Source: Granulicella mallensis (GTDB lineage Bacteria > Acidobacteriota > Terriglobia > Terriglobales > Acidobacteriaceae). From it: a stretch of 64,000 nt of DNA. The position numbers and the translations under genes were made by a program. Shown piece by piece: positions 26,381-35,408 of this stretch. Position 1 is the stretch's first letter. The number at the start of each line of letters is the position of its first letter. Below the pieces are notes generated by a model that was not told the origin of the DNA, did not search any database, and saw only the letters and a program-made list of their open reading frames with translations. The stretch spans positions 1-64,000 of the forward strand of contig NZ_JACHIO010000022.1 in the NCBI RefSeq assembly GCF_014203225.1. Direction: 5' to 3'.

Positions 26381-26527
26381 CTAGCGACGGTCGTAACGAT
26401 GATGCCGGTAATGGTGGTAATGACGGTGATGGCGATGTCCAACCGCAATAACAACTTGTGCGTTCGCTGGAGCAGCTAGCGGCGCAAGGAAGAGAAGGAG
26501 GAGCAAGCCAAGCGTAAATTTTCTCAT
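26381..26527 (-). CDS. Small secreted His/Arg/Tyr-rich peptide
   Basis: A 48-residue protein: basic start MRK, hydrophobic Leu-rich core and an Ala-rich cleavage region (APLAAPANA), then AQVVIAVG and a tail made only of His, Arg, Tyr and Asp (GHRHHRHYHHYRHHRYDRR). It should be exported; the tail could bind metal ions or nucleic acid. The ATG at 26527 gives a textbook signal peptide; upstream open frame to 26632 lacks one. The AQVVI-G sequence after the signal recurs in the Gly-rich protein at 48540-49073, so the two may belong to one family. Confidence 0.6.
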   Translation of the reverse strand: MRKFTLGLLLLLFLAPLAAPANAQVVIAVGHRHHRHYHHYRHHRYDRR

Positions 26528-26646
26528 ACTCTCTTCGATGTCGGGTTGGTTGGAGGGGTTGTTGTCTTCAGCAATAAATATTTCTACATCAGTAAGTTGC
26601 CGGTTTTCGGATATTGAAGATGAGGCCCTCACGAATAAGTCAAAGC

Positions 26647-26678
26647 CAAAAAATGGACGCCAGCCTTAGCTGGCGTCC
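26647..26678 (-). terminator. Rho-independent terminator of the TonB receptor gene
   Basis: GGACGCCAGC (26655-26664) pairs with GCTGGCGTCC (26669-26678) through a 4-nt loop, a perfect 10-bp stem. On the minus strand it is followed by ATTTTTT. It begins 27 bp after the receptor stop codon at 26705. Confidence 0.9.
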
Positions 26679-26704
26679 CCAAGTTGCAAGGGCAGAGAAA
26701 CAAT

Positions 26705-29700
26705 CTAAAAGATGTACCGCAGTGAGATCTGCTGGATACGCGGCTGGCTGAGCGTATGGGTGTATTGGCCCAGGGTCCCGGTGCCTACCGAGTTCTTGAG
26801 CGAGGTAACAGGGTTGGTATCGAAGCGCACTGCATTGGTCACGTTGAAGACCTCCCAGTCGAATTTGAGGCCCTGACTATCGGTAATTCTCCACGTCTTC
26901 ATCAGGCCGGTGTCCGCTCCGAAGTATCCATCGCCCCTGTACTTGTTACGTTGGCCGACCTCGCCCGGTAGAGGATAGCGCAGGGGCGTGGTGCCTGTGT
27001 TCCCACCGACAAGTCCAGAGATGCCAGCCACCAAGGCCGTTGCGTTCGGAAAGACGTTAGGGGAACGCACGCCATTGATTTTGGTCTTCTTTGGGGCAAG
27101 GGCTCCTAGTGGAGCCGTTTGAATCGTATAGCTTTGCTTCGGCCATGCTGTCATCCATCCACCGGAGATCTGGAGGCCGAAGGGCAGGCCGCTGGTCCAG
27201 CGTCCGAGACCGTTGAGCTGCCACCCACCAAAGATCGCGTCAACCCATCCACTTGGACTGTTCAGGAAGGCTTGTCCTCTTCCGAAGGGGAGCTTGTAGA
27301 CAGCGTCTGTGGTGATGATATGCGTGGTATCGAAATCGGCCACGCCCTTATTGAGAGAGGGGTTGAAGGAGTTGATGAGAACGCCGGTGGAGGCATCCGC
27401 CGTCGTACCTATGGCCGTGCAACTGGTGCAGGTACGTTCCGTATCGGAGCCAATATCGATCGCTCTCGAGTAGGTATAGCTGAAGTCCATCTGCAGGCCA
27501 TGGGACATGGCATGACGGAGAATCAATTGTCCTGCGTCATAGGTGCTGAAGCCGATGGTGCTATCGGCATAGAGTGAGCTGAAGGCGCCGTTATAGTAGC
27601 GATACAACTGTCCTCCGCAGCCTGGGGAGCAAAGCGTGTCCATAAGATTCAGGTCGTCCGTCGCGTTCAGCGGCTGCGCTTTGTACTGGTTGTAGATATT
27701 CTGCGTGGCTGAATTTCCAGGCTGGCAGACTGTTTTGGGGCACGGTATGGAGGCCTGGGGAGAGCCTGAGGCTCCTGCTGCATCGGGGAAGAGATTCTCC
27801 CAGTAGGGGATCTTCGCGACGCTGGCTGTGGGGACTCCCTTGCTGCCGTTGGCGTAGGCCTGCTTCTCCAGGAGGGAAGCAGCCGTGAAGTAGTCCATGC
27901 CACTTTTTGGGTCGACCAGATCAAGAGGCATTCCCAAGTCGCGCTGTACGATCAGGTGCCGTCCTATACGGCCTACATAGGCGGCTTCCAGAACAAATCC
28001 CTTGGGCAACTCGCGCTGTACGTCCAGATTCATCGTGTAGGAGTAGGGAGTCGGAAGCTTGTCGTCCATGGCCCACGCAAAGGCCTGGCCGGATGCGGGC
28101 GGCGCGTAAGGATAAGTGATCTTTGCCGCAGGCGCAGGCAGGAGGCTGGGAGGCAGGATGCTTGGAGAATAAGTCGGCAGGGTCGTGATGCTGGTGAAGC
28201 GTGGGGCCGTGTCCGGACTGAAGAAGCCTGCCGGTGTGGACTCTGAACCGCCGAGACCATACGAACCCAGCTCCGAGAAGTTACGCACTACACCTTCACC
28301 GAAGTGATCGAAGTAGAGGCCAAAGCCGGCGCGGATCGATGTCTTGCTATCGATTGCGTAGGCGAGTCCCAGACGCGGAGAGAAATTCTTCCAGTTCATG
28401 GGGAAGAACGGTTTTCCGCCGTTCGCTTTTCCGGAGGGGGCGAAGGTGAAGTTAGGCTGATCGACGATGCCTAGAGCGGCCTGCGAAACACGTGTATTGA
28501 ACCAGTCGTGCAGGCTGATGCTGGGTTGCACCTGCTGGCCATGAACCTCGTAAGGAGTTTGCAGGATGGTGTGACGTATGCCGTAGGTGAGCGTGAACTT
28601 CGATGTCGCTCTCCATTGGTCTTGGAAGTAATACTCAAATTCATTGGCTTTGAAGTTACGTTGGACCAAGGCTCCCTTGGGCAGGAGGCTGGCCGTGCCA
28701 TCGCCATTGGCATGGTATTGGTAGGCGATAGACTCCGAGGCTACGACGCCTGCTACGCCCATCGCAAGACTGCTATAGGAAGAGCCGAAGGAGGAGATGA
28801 CGGGAGCGTAGTTAGCCGCTATGCCCTCTGGTGAGGCAGGATCAAGAGTTTGTCCGGTGTTGGAGATAGCATCGAAGTTTTCACCCGAGCTGGCAGTAGC
28901 GGAACTATACGATTTTGAATCGGTCGCAATGCCATCTTCAACCAAACGGTAATTGATGCCGAACTGGAAGTTATGGGAGTTCTTTGTCCAGGTGAGGTCG
29001 TCGATCAGGTTGTAGAAGGGGACGAGGATGATCTGAGTACGTGCTGTCGAAAAGGGAAGACCTATGACCGTCGGTGTGGTGTAGGCGGTCTTCCCAGGGC
29101 CCTGATCGGAGTAGCTTTGGCGTGTATACCCAAAGCGTACGTTGTTGATCAGGTTATTCGAGACCATCCATGTTTCACCGATAGCGAACCCCTTGGTGCC
29201 GTCGCTGTGAATGTCTGAGGGGGGTTGCGCTACTGGAGAAAAGTAGCCGGGTGCTCCGAACGTGGGAAAGGCGGGCGGAGAGAGTTGTTTGTCATCCTGA
29301 AGGTCGGCACGGAAGAAGAGGCGGTGCTTCTGGCTGATCACATAATCGAGCCGCATAATGCCTGTGTTGAGGTTGGTTGGGTTCGGTGCGGACCAGGTGA
29401 AGCCTGAGGTGTTATAGGTGTCTCCTCCAGGAGTGTTGGGAAGGGGAAACTGGTTCGCGAGGGCAATGACATTGGGATCTACACCATGCCCCCAGGGGCA
29501 GCTTGCCGTACAGTTAGGATCAAGTACGGCAAACTGAGCAGGTGTGAGTTGGGCGAGATACGTGCCGGTTCCCACCTGGCCTACGACGTTGCTTCCCGTT
29601 GCATCGCCCGTGGTGTATTGGAGTATCCCGCTGCGCAATGCCGCGGTAGGTACCGTGGTCGTGATTTGCTGATTTTCCGCTGTACGCTGACTCTCGTAGT

Positions 29701-30631
29701 TCCCAAAGAAAAATAGCTTGTCCTTGACGATTGGGCCACCTACTGCCACGCCGAAGGTGTTGCGGATGAGCTTACCGGCCTGGTTCGGTATGTGCTCCAA
29801 AGCCTGGGACTGCTTGTTAAACCAGTCATTGGCTGAGAGATCGGTATTTCGGTTGTACTCGTAAAAGCTTCCAGTAAATTTATTCGTGCCTGCTTTTGTA
29901 ACCACGTTCACCTGGGCTCCGGATGTGCGGCCGGAGTCGGCATTATTGCCTGTGGTGGTAACGCGAAACTCTTCCACCGAGTCCAGAGTAGAGCGAAGAA
30001 CGCCATTGAAGGCTAGTCCGGTAACCTGATCGTTATTGTCCAGTCCATCCAGCGTGACGTTGCCCTGGTCGGAGCGTGCACCCGCCACTACACCGCTGCG
30101 GCTGTCTTCGTTTGCCTGGGTGAGGTTGTGCCCCAGGTAGAGGACGCCAGGTTGAAGGCTGAGCAGGTCGGGTACGTTGCGGCCTTCCATCGGAAGAGCT
30201 TCAACTGTGGCACTGTTCACGGAGTTACCGATGGTGGCGTCGGTCGTGTTGAGTGCGGCCTCTGTGGCTTCCACGCTGACTGTCGTCGTGTCCGATACGG
30301 ACAATGCGAAATTGACGGTTGCAGGCTGCGCGACGAGCAATTCCACAAGTTTCTCCGTCTTACCCATTCCCGGAGAGGAGACGGTAATTCCATATTTTCC
30401 TGGCACAAGTTGTTGGAACTGATAGTCGCCTTTTTCGTCGCTCACCATTGTTTTATGAACATTGGCGACCTTATCCATCAGATCGACCGTTGCACCGGGA
30501 ATCGCTGCGCCTGTTGCATCGGTAATGGAGCCTCGAACGGAGGTAGTCGACTGTTGACAATCCATCCGGGAGGAGAGCAGCAGGACAAACACAAACAGGA
30601 GCGGCAGATAAAAACGTTGCATACGAATCAT
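26705..30631 (-). CDS. TonB-dependent receptor-like outer membrane protein (Oar-like, carboxypeptidase-regulatory domain)
   Basis: A 1308-residue outer-membrane protein of the type expanded in Acidobacteriota. After the signal peptide (residues 1-28, hydrophobic LPLLFVFVLLL) comes a carboxypeptidase-regulatory-like beta-sandwich (SVRGSITDATGAAIPGATVD, about 35-115). A plug domain follows (EALPMEGRNVPDLLSLQPGV; VTLDGLDNNDQVTGLAFNG; SGAQVNVVTKAGTNKFTGSF), and then a long barrel ending in the aromatic RIQQISLRYIF. ATG at 30631 has GGAG 8 nt upstream. The substrate is unknown; the divergent neighbours are amidases, so uptake of a peptide-like or amide compound is a reasonable guess. It has its own terminator. 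Confidence 0.92.
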   Translation of the reverse strand: MIRMQRFYLPLLFVFVLLLSSRMDCQQSTTSVRGSITDATGAAIPGATVDLMDKVANVHKTMVSDEKGDYQFQQLVPGKYGITVSSPGMGKTEKLVELLVAQPATVNFALSVSDTTTVSVEATEAALNTTDATIGNSVNSATVEALPMEGRNVPDLLSLQPGVLYLGHNLTQANEDSRSGVVAGARSDQGNVTLDGLDNNDQVTGLAFNGVLRSTLDSVEEFRVTTTGNNADSGRTSGAQVNVVTKAGTNKFTGSFYEYNRNTDLSANDWFNKQSQALEHIPNQAGKLIRNTFGVAVGGPIVKDKLFFFGNYESQRTAENQQITTTVPTAALRSGILQYTTGDATGSNVVGQVGTGTYLAQLTPAQFAVLDPNCTASCPWGHGVDPNVIALANQFPLPNTPGGDTYNTSGFTWSAPNPTNLNTGIMRLDYVISQKHRLFFRADLQDDKQLSPPAFPTFGAPGYFSPVAQPPSDIHSDGTKGFAIGETWMVSNNLINNVRFGYTRQSYSDQGPGKTAYTTPTVIGLPFSTARTQIILVPFYNLIDDLTWTKNSHNFQFGINYRLVEDGIATDSKSYSSATASSGENFDAISNTGQTLDPASPEGIAANYAPVISSFGSSYSSLAMGVAGVVASESIAYQYHANGDGTASLLPKGALVQRNFKANEFEYYFQDQWRATSKFTLTYGIRHTILQTPYEVHGQQVQPSISLHDWFNTRVSQAALGIVDQPNFTFAPSGKANGGKPFFPMNWKNFSPRLGLAYAIDSKTSIRAGFGLYFDHFGEGVVRNFSELGSYGLGGSESTPAGFFSPDTAPRFTSITTLPTYSPSILPPSLLPAPAAKITYPYAPPASGQAFAWAMDDKLPTPYSYTMNLDVQRELPKGFVLEAAYVGRIGRHLIVQRDLGMPLDLVDPKSGMDYFTAASLLEKQAYANGSKGVPTASVAKIPYWENLFPDAAGASGSPQASIPCPKTVCQPGNSATQNIYNQYKAQPLNATDDLNLMDTLCSPGCGGQLYRYYNGAFSSLYADSTIGFSTYDAGQLILRHAMSHGLQMDFSYTYSRAIDIGSDTERTCTSCTAIGTTADASTGVLINSFNPSLNKGVADFDTTHIITTDAVYKLPFGRGQAFLNSPSGWVDAIFGGWQLNGLGRWTSGLPFGLQISGGWMTAWPKQSYTIQTAPLGALAPKKTKINGVRSPNVFPNATALVAGISGLVGGNTGTTPLRYPLPGEVGQRNKYRGDGYFGADTGLMKTWRITDSQGLKFDWEVFNVTNAVRFDTNPVTSLKNSVGTGTLGQYTHTLSQPRIQQISLRYIF

Positions 30632-31093
30632 TGATAGGTCTCCAAAATATTGTGGAATGTAGGCCTGATGGCCTCCGATATGCTCTGGCTTTAGGTACAC
30701 GACCGCTGTTCCGTTTAAATCTCGATGAGAAGTCATCGGAAGGAACAGACTGTATAGACAGAACCGTGGCCATCTTGCGATAGTCCCGGCAACTATGGGT
30801 TGTTCTGAATTTTTATTCTGAGACGAGTTGATAATCCCACGTATTGCGGACGCGTTAAAGCGAAAAGGTACGAAATGCCTAGGAAATGGTAGGTTTCCGG
30901 ACGTTAGCTCGTTAGAGCTTCAGTATCATCATGGATTTCGCTCTATTTCGCTTGTGAGGTTCGCGTGTTGCCGTTACGCTCGCCGAGTAATCCAAAATAG
31001 GAAGCTGCTAGCCGCTGCAAATATCAAGTAGCCCCGTGAAGGGTGCTTGTATCCCTTATCTTTCCGATTCCAAATAGATAAAGAGAGCTAATC
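30632..31093. other. Divergent intergenic region, receptor / amidase
   Basis: About 460 bp separate the starts of the TonB receptor (minus) and the first amidase (plus). The region is less GC-rich than the genes and must hold both promoters, but I could not pick out a convincing -35/-10 pair or an operator. No gene, repeat of families A-D or RNA was recognised. Confidence 0.5.
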
Positions 31094-32668
31094 ATGGCAA
31101 TGGTTACAAGGCGGGACTTTACTCTCGGAGCTGCAGGACTATTGGCTGCGCACACCCTTGGCAGAAAACTGTTCGCTCTTGCCGCAGAGTCCTCTGCCAC
31201 GGATCTAACGGCTCTCACTCTGGCCGAAGCAAGCGCCAAAATTCGTGCGGGGACTGTTACCTCTACTCAGTTGACCCACGCCTGCCTGGAACGCATAGGA
31301 ATCTATGGGCCTAAGTTGGACTGCTTCATCACCGTGATGCGGGATAAGGCGCTTGCCCAGGCCGCGATGCTGGATGCAGAACAGAAGGCAGGGAAGCTGC
31401 GCGGGCCCCTGCATGGAATCCCTGTTGCGCTTAAGGACAATATCGATACGGCCGGTACGAGAACGACAGCGGCGAGCGGTGTGTTTCAAGACCGAGTTCC
31501 GATGGAAGATGCGCCGGTTACGGCTCGTCTGAAGGCTGCCGGTGCCGTGATTATCGGTAAGACGAATCTGCATGAGTTTGCCATGGGCGCTGGGGATGTT
31601 TCCTTCTTTGGTCCGGCACGGAATCCGTGGGCGCTGGATCACAACACGGGGGGATCTTCGTCAGGTTCCGGTGCCGCCATGTCAGCCGATCTTTGCTATG
31701 GATCGTTAGGTACAGATACCGCCGGTTCTATTCGCAATCCCGGTTCGTTTTGCGGAGTTGTAGGGATCAAGCCCACCTATGGCCTTGTGCCGATCCGTGG
31801 AATTGCTCCTCTTGTTGTGTCGCTAGATCACTGTGGCCCGATCACCAGGACGGTAGAAGATGCAGCCATCATGCTGAATACTCTGGCGGGATACGACAAG
31901 TTGGATATCACCAGCGTCGATCATGCGAAAGAAGATTATGTGGCGGGCATGAAGCAGCCCATCGCAGGTTTGAGACTGGGAGTTCCCGTGGGCGCCTTCG
32001 ATGGTGTCAATGAAGAGGTAGGTCAGATTGTTCAGACGGCGATCGACTTACTCGCCAAGATGACAAAAGGTGTGAAGGAGGTCAGCCTGCCTTCTACCAA
32101 TGAGGTGTCGTACCAGAACTTCGCTACCTTTGGTGAAACCTATGCTTATCATGAGCAGTTCTTCAAGCTGCAGGCATCGCGGTATCAGCCGATCGATAGG
32201 CGCAGGCTTGAGGCAGAGGTCGAAGCGCATCCGAGGGCGGAGGATTACATCCGGCTTCGCTGGGAGCTCGAGATGCTTCGTCGAACGATAGACGATGCTT
32301 TCACCGACTTCGATCTTGTTCTGTTGCCGACTCAGAAGACGACGGCGCCAGTACTGGACGACATGATCAAGAGAAATCTGCAGCTGCTGGCTGGTCCTAC
32401 AAACGCTGTGATGACGGGAGGCGTGGGTTCACCTGGTGGTGGATCCAGCGTCGGGACTTATAACGCCTATGGCATTCCCTCGTTGACGATTCCTTGTGGG
32501 TTCAGCAAAGAAGGCTTGCCCGTCGGCTTGATGATCTGTGGGCCGCATTTTTCGGAGTCCAGAGTGTTTGCTCTTGCTAATGCGTATGAAAGGGCAACTC
32601 CCTGGCATAAGCAAAAGCCGCCGTTGACACCGGATACCCCTGTCCCGCCGCTTATTACTCATTTGTAG
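31094..32668 (+). CDS. Amidase-signature family hydrolase, Tat-exported (paralogue 1)
   Basis: An amidase-signature enzyme with the Ser-cisSer-Lys triad: Lys114 in VALKDNID, cis-Ser188 in GGSSSGSG and nucleophile Ser212 in DTAGSIR. The spacing of 24 between the serines is that of the family. The N-terminus MAMVTRRDFTLGAAGLLAAH is a twin-arginine signal, so it works outside the cytoplasm, unlike GatA. GatA-type partner genes are absent. The usual DTGGS motif reads DTAGS. 524 residues. It shares strong similarity with the two amidases at 32718 and 35409, with which it forms a locus facing the TonB receptor. Substrate unknown. Confidence 0.9.
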   Translation: MAMVTRRDFTLGAAGLLAAHTLGRKLFALAAESSATDLTALTLAEASAKIRAGTVTSTQLTHACLERIGIYGPKLDCFITVMRDKALAQAAMLDAEQKAGKLRGPLHGIPVALKDNIDTAGTRTTAASGVFQDRVPMEDAPVTARLKAAGAVIIGKTNLHEFAMGAGDVSFFGPARNPWALDHNTGGSSSGSGAAMSADLCYGSLGTDTAGSIRNPGSFCGVVGIKPTYGLVPIRGIAPLVVSLDHCGPITRTVEDAAIMLNTLAGYDKLDITSVDHAKEDYVAGMKQPIAGLRLGVPVGAFDGVNEEVGQIVQTAIDLLAKMTKGVKEVSLPSTNEVSYQNFATFGETYAYHEQFFKLQASRYQPIDRRRLEAEVEAHPRAEDYIRLRWELEMLRRTIDDAFTDFDLVLLPTQKTTAPVLDDMIKRNLQLLAGPTNAVMTGGVGSPGGGSSVGTYNAYGIPSLTIPCGFSKEGLPVGLMICGPHFSESRVFALANAYERATPWHKQKPPLTPDTPVPPLITHL

Positions 32669-32717
32669 CGCAGGTACAACCTAAAAGGCTCAACAAGCAA
32701 AAGGAGCGTACGAAAAG

Positions 32718-34346
32718 ATGAAGATTACACGACGTGGATTTGGCATATTAGCCGGCGGTGCAGTGGTTGCGGAGACGCTTTTGGGGAACTGGCCGATGCT
32801 GGCGCAACCTGCAGCCGGTGAGGCTGCGGATGCCGATAAGTTAGCCGCCATGAGTCTGACTGAAGTTTCGGAGATGGTTCACAATAAAACCATTACTTCG
32901 ACCCAGCTTGTCAAAGCCCTGCTGGACCGGATCAATGTCTATAACCCCAAGGTCAATTGTTATGTCACGGTGATGGCGAAGGAAGCGCTGGCGCAGGCTG
33001 CGCAACTGGATGCGGAGCAGAAGGCTAATAAATTTCGCGGGCCGCTGCATGGAATCCCCATTGCGTTGAAGGACAATATCGACACTGCGGGCACGAGAAC
33101 TACGGCTGCAAGCCCCATGTTTAAGGACCGTGTCCCGACGGAAGACGCCGACATCGTACGCAGGCTGAAGGGGGCGGGAGCCATTATTCTGGGTAAGTTG
33201 AATCTCCACGAATTTGCTCTTGGATGTACGGGGGATATCTCCTACTTTGGGCCGACCAGGAACCCCTGGTCTCTGGAATATGTAACGGGTGGATCGTCGG
33301 CAGGTTCCGGAGCTGCGGTGTCAGCTGCTCTTGTCTATGGTGCATTGGGGACTGATACGGGAGGCAGCATCCGGTGTCCGTCCGCATGGTGCGGCATCGT
33401 CGGCTTGAAGCCGACGGTTGGACTGGTCTCGATCCGAGGCATTATTCCCTGTACCGCCGATCTCGACCACTGCGGACCTATGGCACGTACGGTAGAAGAT
33501 GTGGCACTGATGCTGGGCCAGATGACGGGCTATGACAGCCTGGATATCTTTAGCGTTCCCAGTACTCCCGAGGATTATGTAAAGGCCATGAAGCAGCCGG
33601 TCTCCAGCTTCCGCCTGGGCACGCCGCAATCATTCTATGACCACCTCGATCCGGAGATCGATAAAGCTGTAAAAGCGGCGCTTGAGGTGCTTACAAAACT
33701 AACAGCGGGCGTTACTTCAAGCGCTCCCCTCTGGGATGGCAGCCCTGGCGCTGGTACAGGTGATGCCGATTTCTATCATCATGATCTGATTGAGAAGTAT
33801 GGCTTGAACTATATGCCGCCGACTCGTGCCCGCTTTGAGAAGCTCGAGAATCCGCCGCCGGGAACGAAGGTGCCTACGGCTGCCGATGCTGCGCGAGCAC
33901 ACCAAAAGTTGATGACGACCCGCCGCATGATCGACTCGTCGTTCAAGGACTTCGACCTGGTGGTTGTTCCGACGACCAGGCTACTGGCACCCAAGATCAA
34001 TGACTCGCTTGCCGTTGAAGCTAAGGGCGGCGGGTTTGGGGGAGGGGCAGGAGGCGCTGCTGGAGGTAAGGTCTATGACTGGTTCGCTCCAGGCGGCGGT
34101 TGCATGAATACTTCTCCCTTTGATGCTTATGGGGTTCCAGCTATCTCTCTGCCATGCGGATTTACTGAAAGCGGGATGCCGATCGGACTGATGATTGCCG
34201 GTCCACATTTCACGGAAGGAAAGGTGTTAGCCCTTGCCTATGCCTATCAGCAAGCTACCCAGTGGCATAAGAAACAGCCGCCGCTGACGGCCGAAACCGT
34301 AGTCCCACCCATTATTGAGAGTAAGTCGAGCCCGGAGAATAAATAG
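32718..34346 (+). CDS. Amidase-signature family hydrolase, Tat-exported (paralogue 2)
   Basis: 542 residues with catalytic Lys118 (IALKDNID), cis-Ser193 (GGSSAGSG) and nucleophile Ser217 (DTGGSIR). The N-terminal KITRRGFGILAGG is a twin-arginine signal. Compared with paralogue 1 it carries an insertion (about 425-450) rich in Gly and Ala (GGGFGGGAGGAAGGK) near the C-terminal substrate region, which may alter specificity. It follows paralogue 1 by 49 bp in the same direction with AAGGAG upstream, so they are probably co-transcribed. Its 3' end overlaps the convergent EamA gene by 35 bp. Confidence 0.9.
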   Translation: MKITRRGFGILAGGAVVAETLLGNWPMLAQPAAGEAADADKLAAMSLTEVSEMVHNKTITSTQLVKALLDRINVYNPKVNCYVTVMAKEALAQAAQLDAEQKANKFRGPLHGIPIALKDNIDTAGTRTTAASPMFKDRVPTEDADIVRRLKGAGAIILGKLNLHEFALGCTGDISYFGPTRNPWSLEYVTGGSSAGSGAAVSAALVYGALGTDTGGSIRCPSAWCGIVGLKPTVGLVSIRGIIPCTADLDHCGPMARTVEDVALMLGQMTGYDSLDIFSVPSTPEDYVKAMKQPVSSFRLGTPQSFYDHLDPEIDKAVKAALEVLTKLTAGVTSSAPLWDGSPGAGTGDADFYHHDLIEKYGLNYMPPTRARFEKLENPPPGTKVPTAADAARAHQKLMTTRRMIDSSFKDFDLVVVPTTRLLAPKINDSLAVEAKGGGFGGGAGGAAGGKVYDWFAPGGGCMNTSPFDAYGVPAISLPCGFTESGMPIGLMIAGPHFTEGKVLALAYAYQQATQWHKKQPPLTAETVVPPIIESKSSPENK

Positions 34347-35319
34347 TGTCCGGTAATGTGTCGTCTTCACCAAGGTAGGGCCGGAAGGATGTGGCATTTG
34401 CTATATCCTTTCGGCTCTTACTCTCCGTCGGTATTCTTTGCGCTCGCCAGACTAGAATAACGCTCGCAAGAATTGTCGCTGCTCCCACGATCTGCATAGG
34501 AGAGCATCTTTCATGGACAAGGCCAATCCCCAGCATCATGGCTACGATCGGATTGACATAGGCTGCCGTTGAGACAAGAGAGGCAGGCTCGTGTGAGAGG
34601 AGCCAATGGAAGGCCGTAAAGCCAACGACAGATCCACCCAGCACGAGATAGGTCATACCTAAGAGTGGTTGATAACTGAACATCTGGCCGATCGATGGAA
34701 GATGTGCCCCTTCATGCAGAGCACGCGAGATAGCCAGCAACAAAGATCCTGAAGAGGTCAATTGCAAGCCAGCCGTCTGAAGAGGTGAAGATGGCAGCTC
34801 TATTGCTTTGAGAGTCAGTGTTCCCGCGGACCATACAAAGGCAGCGACGAGAACGGCGCCTGCAGCAATGGCAGAAAGCATTTGGCCGCGATGAAAGGTA
34901 GCTCCTACTAGAAAGGGCATGCCTGCCATGCCCATGATCAATGGAATCAGAACACGCGCTCTGAGGCAGTTGGTGCGCAGGACCAGGCATTCACCCAGAT
35001 AAGTCCATAGGGAAGTAGTGGAGATAAGAACTGCGACGAGCCAGGAGGTGAGGTGAACCTCCGCCCAGAACACGACAGCATAACCGAAGGCGAACATCGC
35101 TATACCGCTGAGGACACTATTCAAAATCTGGCGACGACTGGGAAGGATACTTCCCCTTATGACAAGGCTCAACAAAAGTAGAATCAATCCGCTCAGGATG
35201 TAACGAATGGACGCTGCCAGCATCGGTGGAATCACTTGCACCACAAGACGTACTGCCAGGTACGAGCCACCCCATAGCAGATAGACAGCGGCATAAGCGG
35301 ACACGCGCTTGATGAGCAT
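34312..35319 (-). CDS. EamA/DMT-superfamily transporter (RhaT/YdcZ type)
   Basis: An integral membrane protein of about 335 residues with ten hydrophobic segments in two EamA repeats: the first includes YLLWGGSYLAVRLVVQVIPP and the second begins after the AFVWSAGTL segment and ends IVGAATILASVILVW. Such carriers export amino acids, nucleosides or other metabolites; the substrate cannot be told. ATG at 35319 was preferred over TTG at 35334; neither has a clear Shine-Dalgarno. It sits inside the amidase locus in opposite direction, so it may export the product of amide hydrolysis or be an insertion. Confidence 0.85.
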   Translation of the reverse strand: MLIKRVSAYAAVYLLWGGSYLAVRLVVQVIPPMLAASIRYILSGLILLLLSLVIRGSILPSRRQILNSVLSGIAMFAFGYAVVFWAEVHLTSWLVAVLISTTSLWTYLGECLVLRTNCLRARVLIPLIMGMAGMPFLVGATFHRGQMLSAIAAGAVLVAAFVWSAGTLTLKAIELPSSPLQTAGLQLTSSGSLLLAISRALHEGAHLPSIGQMFSYQPLLGMTYLVLGGSVVGFTAFHWLLSHEPASLVSTAAYVNPIVAMMLGIGLVHERCSPMQIVGAATILASVILVWRAQRIPTESKSRKDIANATSFRPYLGEDDTLPDTIYSPGSTYSQ

Positions 35320-35408
35320 ATTTGATTTTATCAACTAAAAATAGGTTTTCATCCTATTTCGCTTGCCTGCAAATATTTTGTACGAGAGAACAGTGATGAG
35401 GGATATAG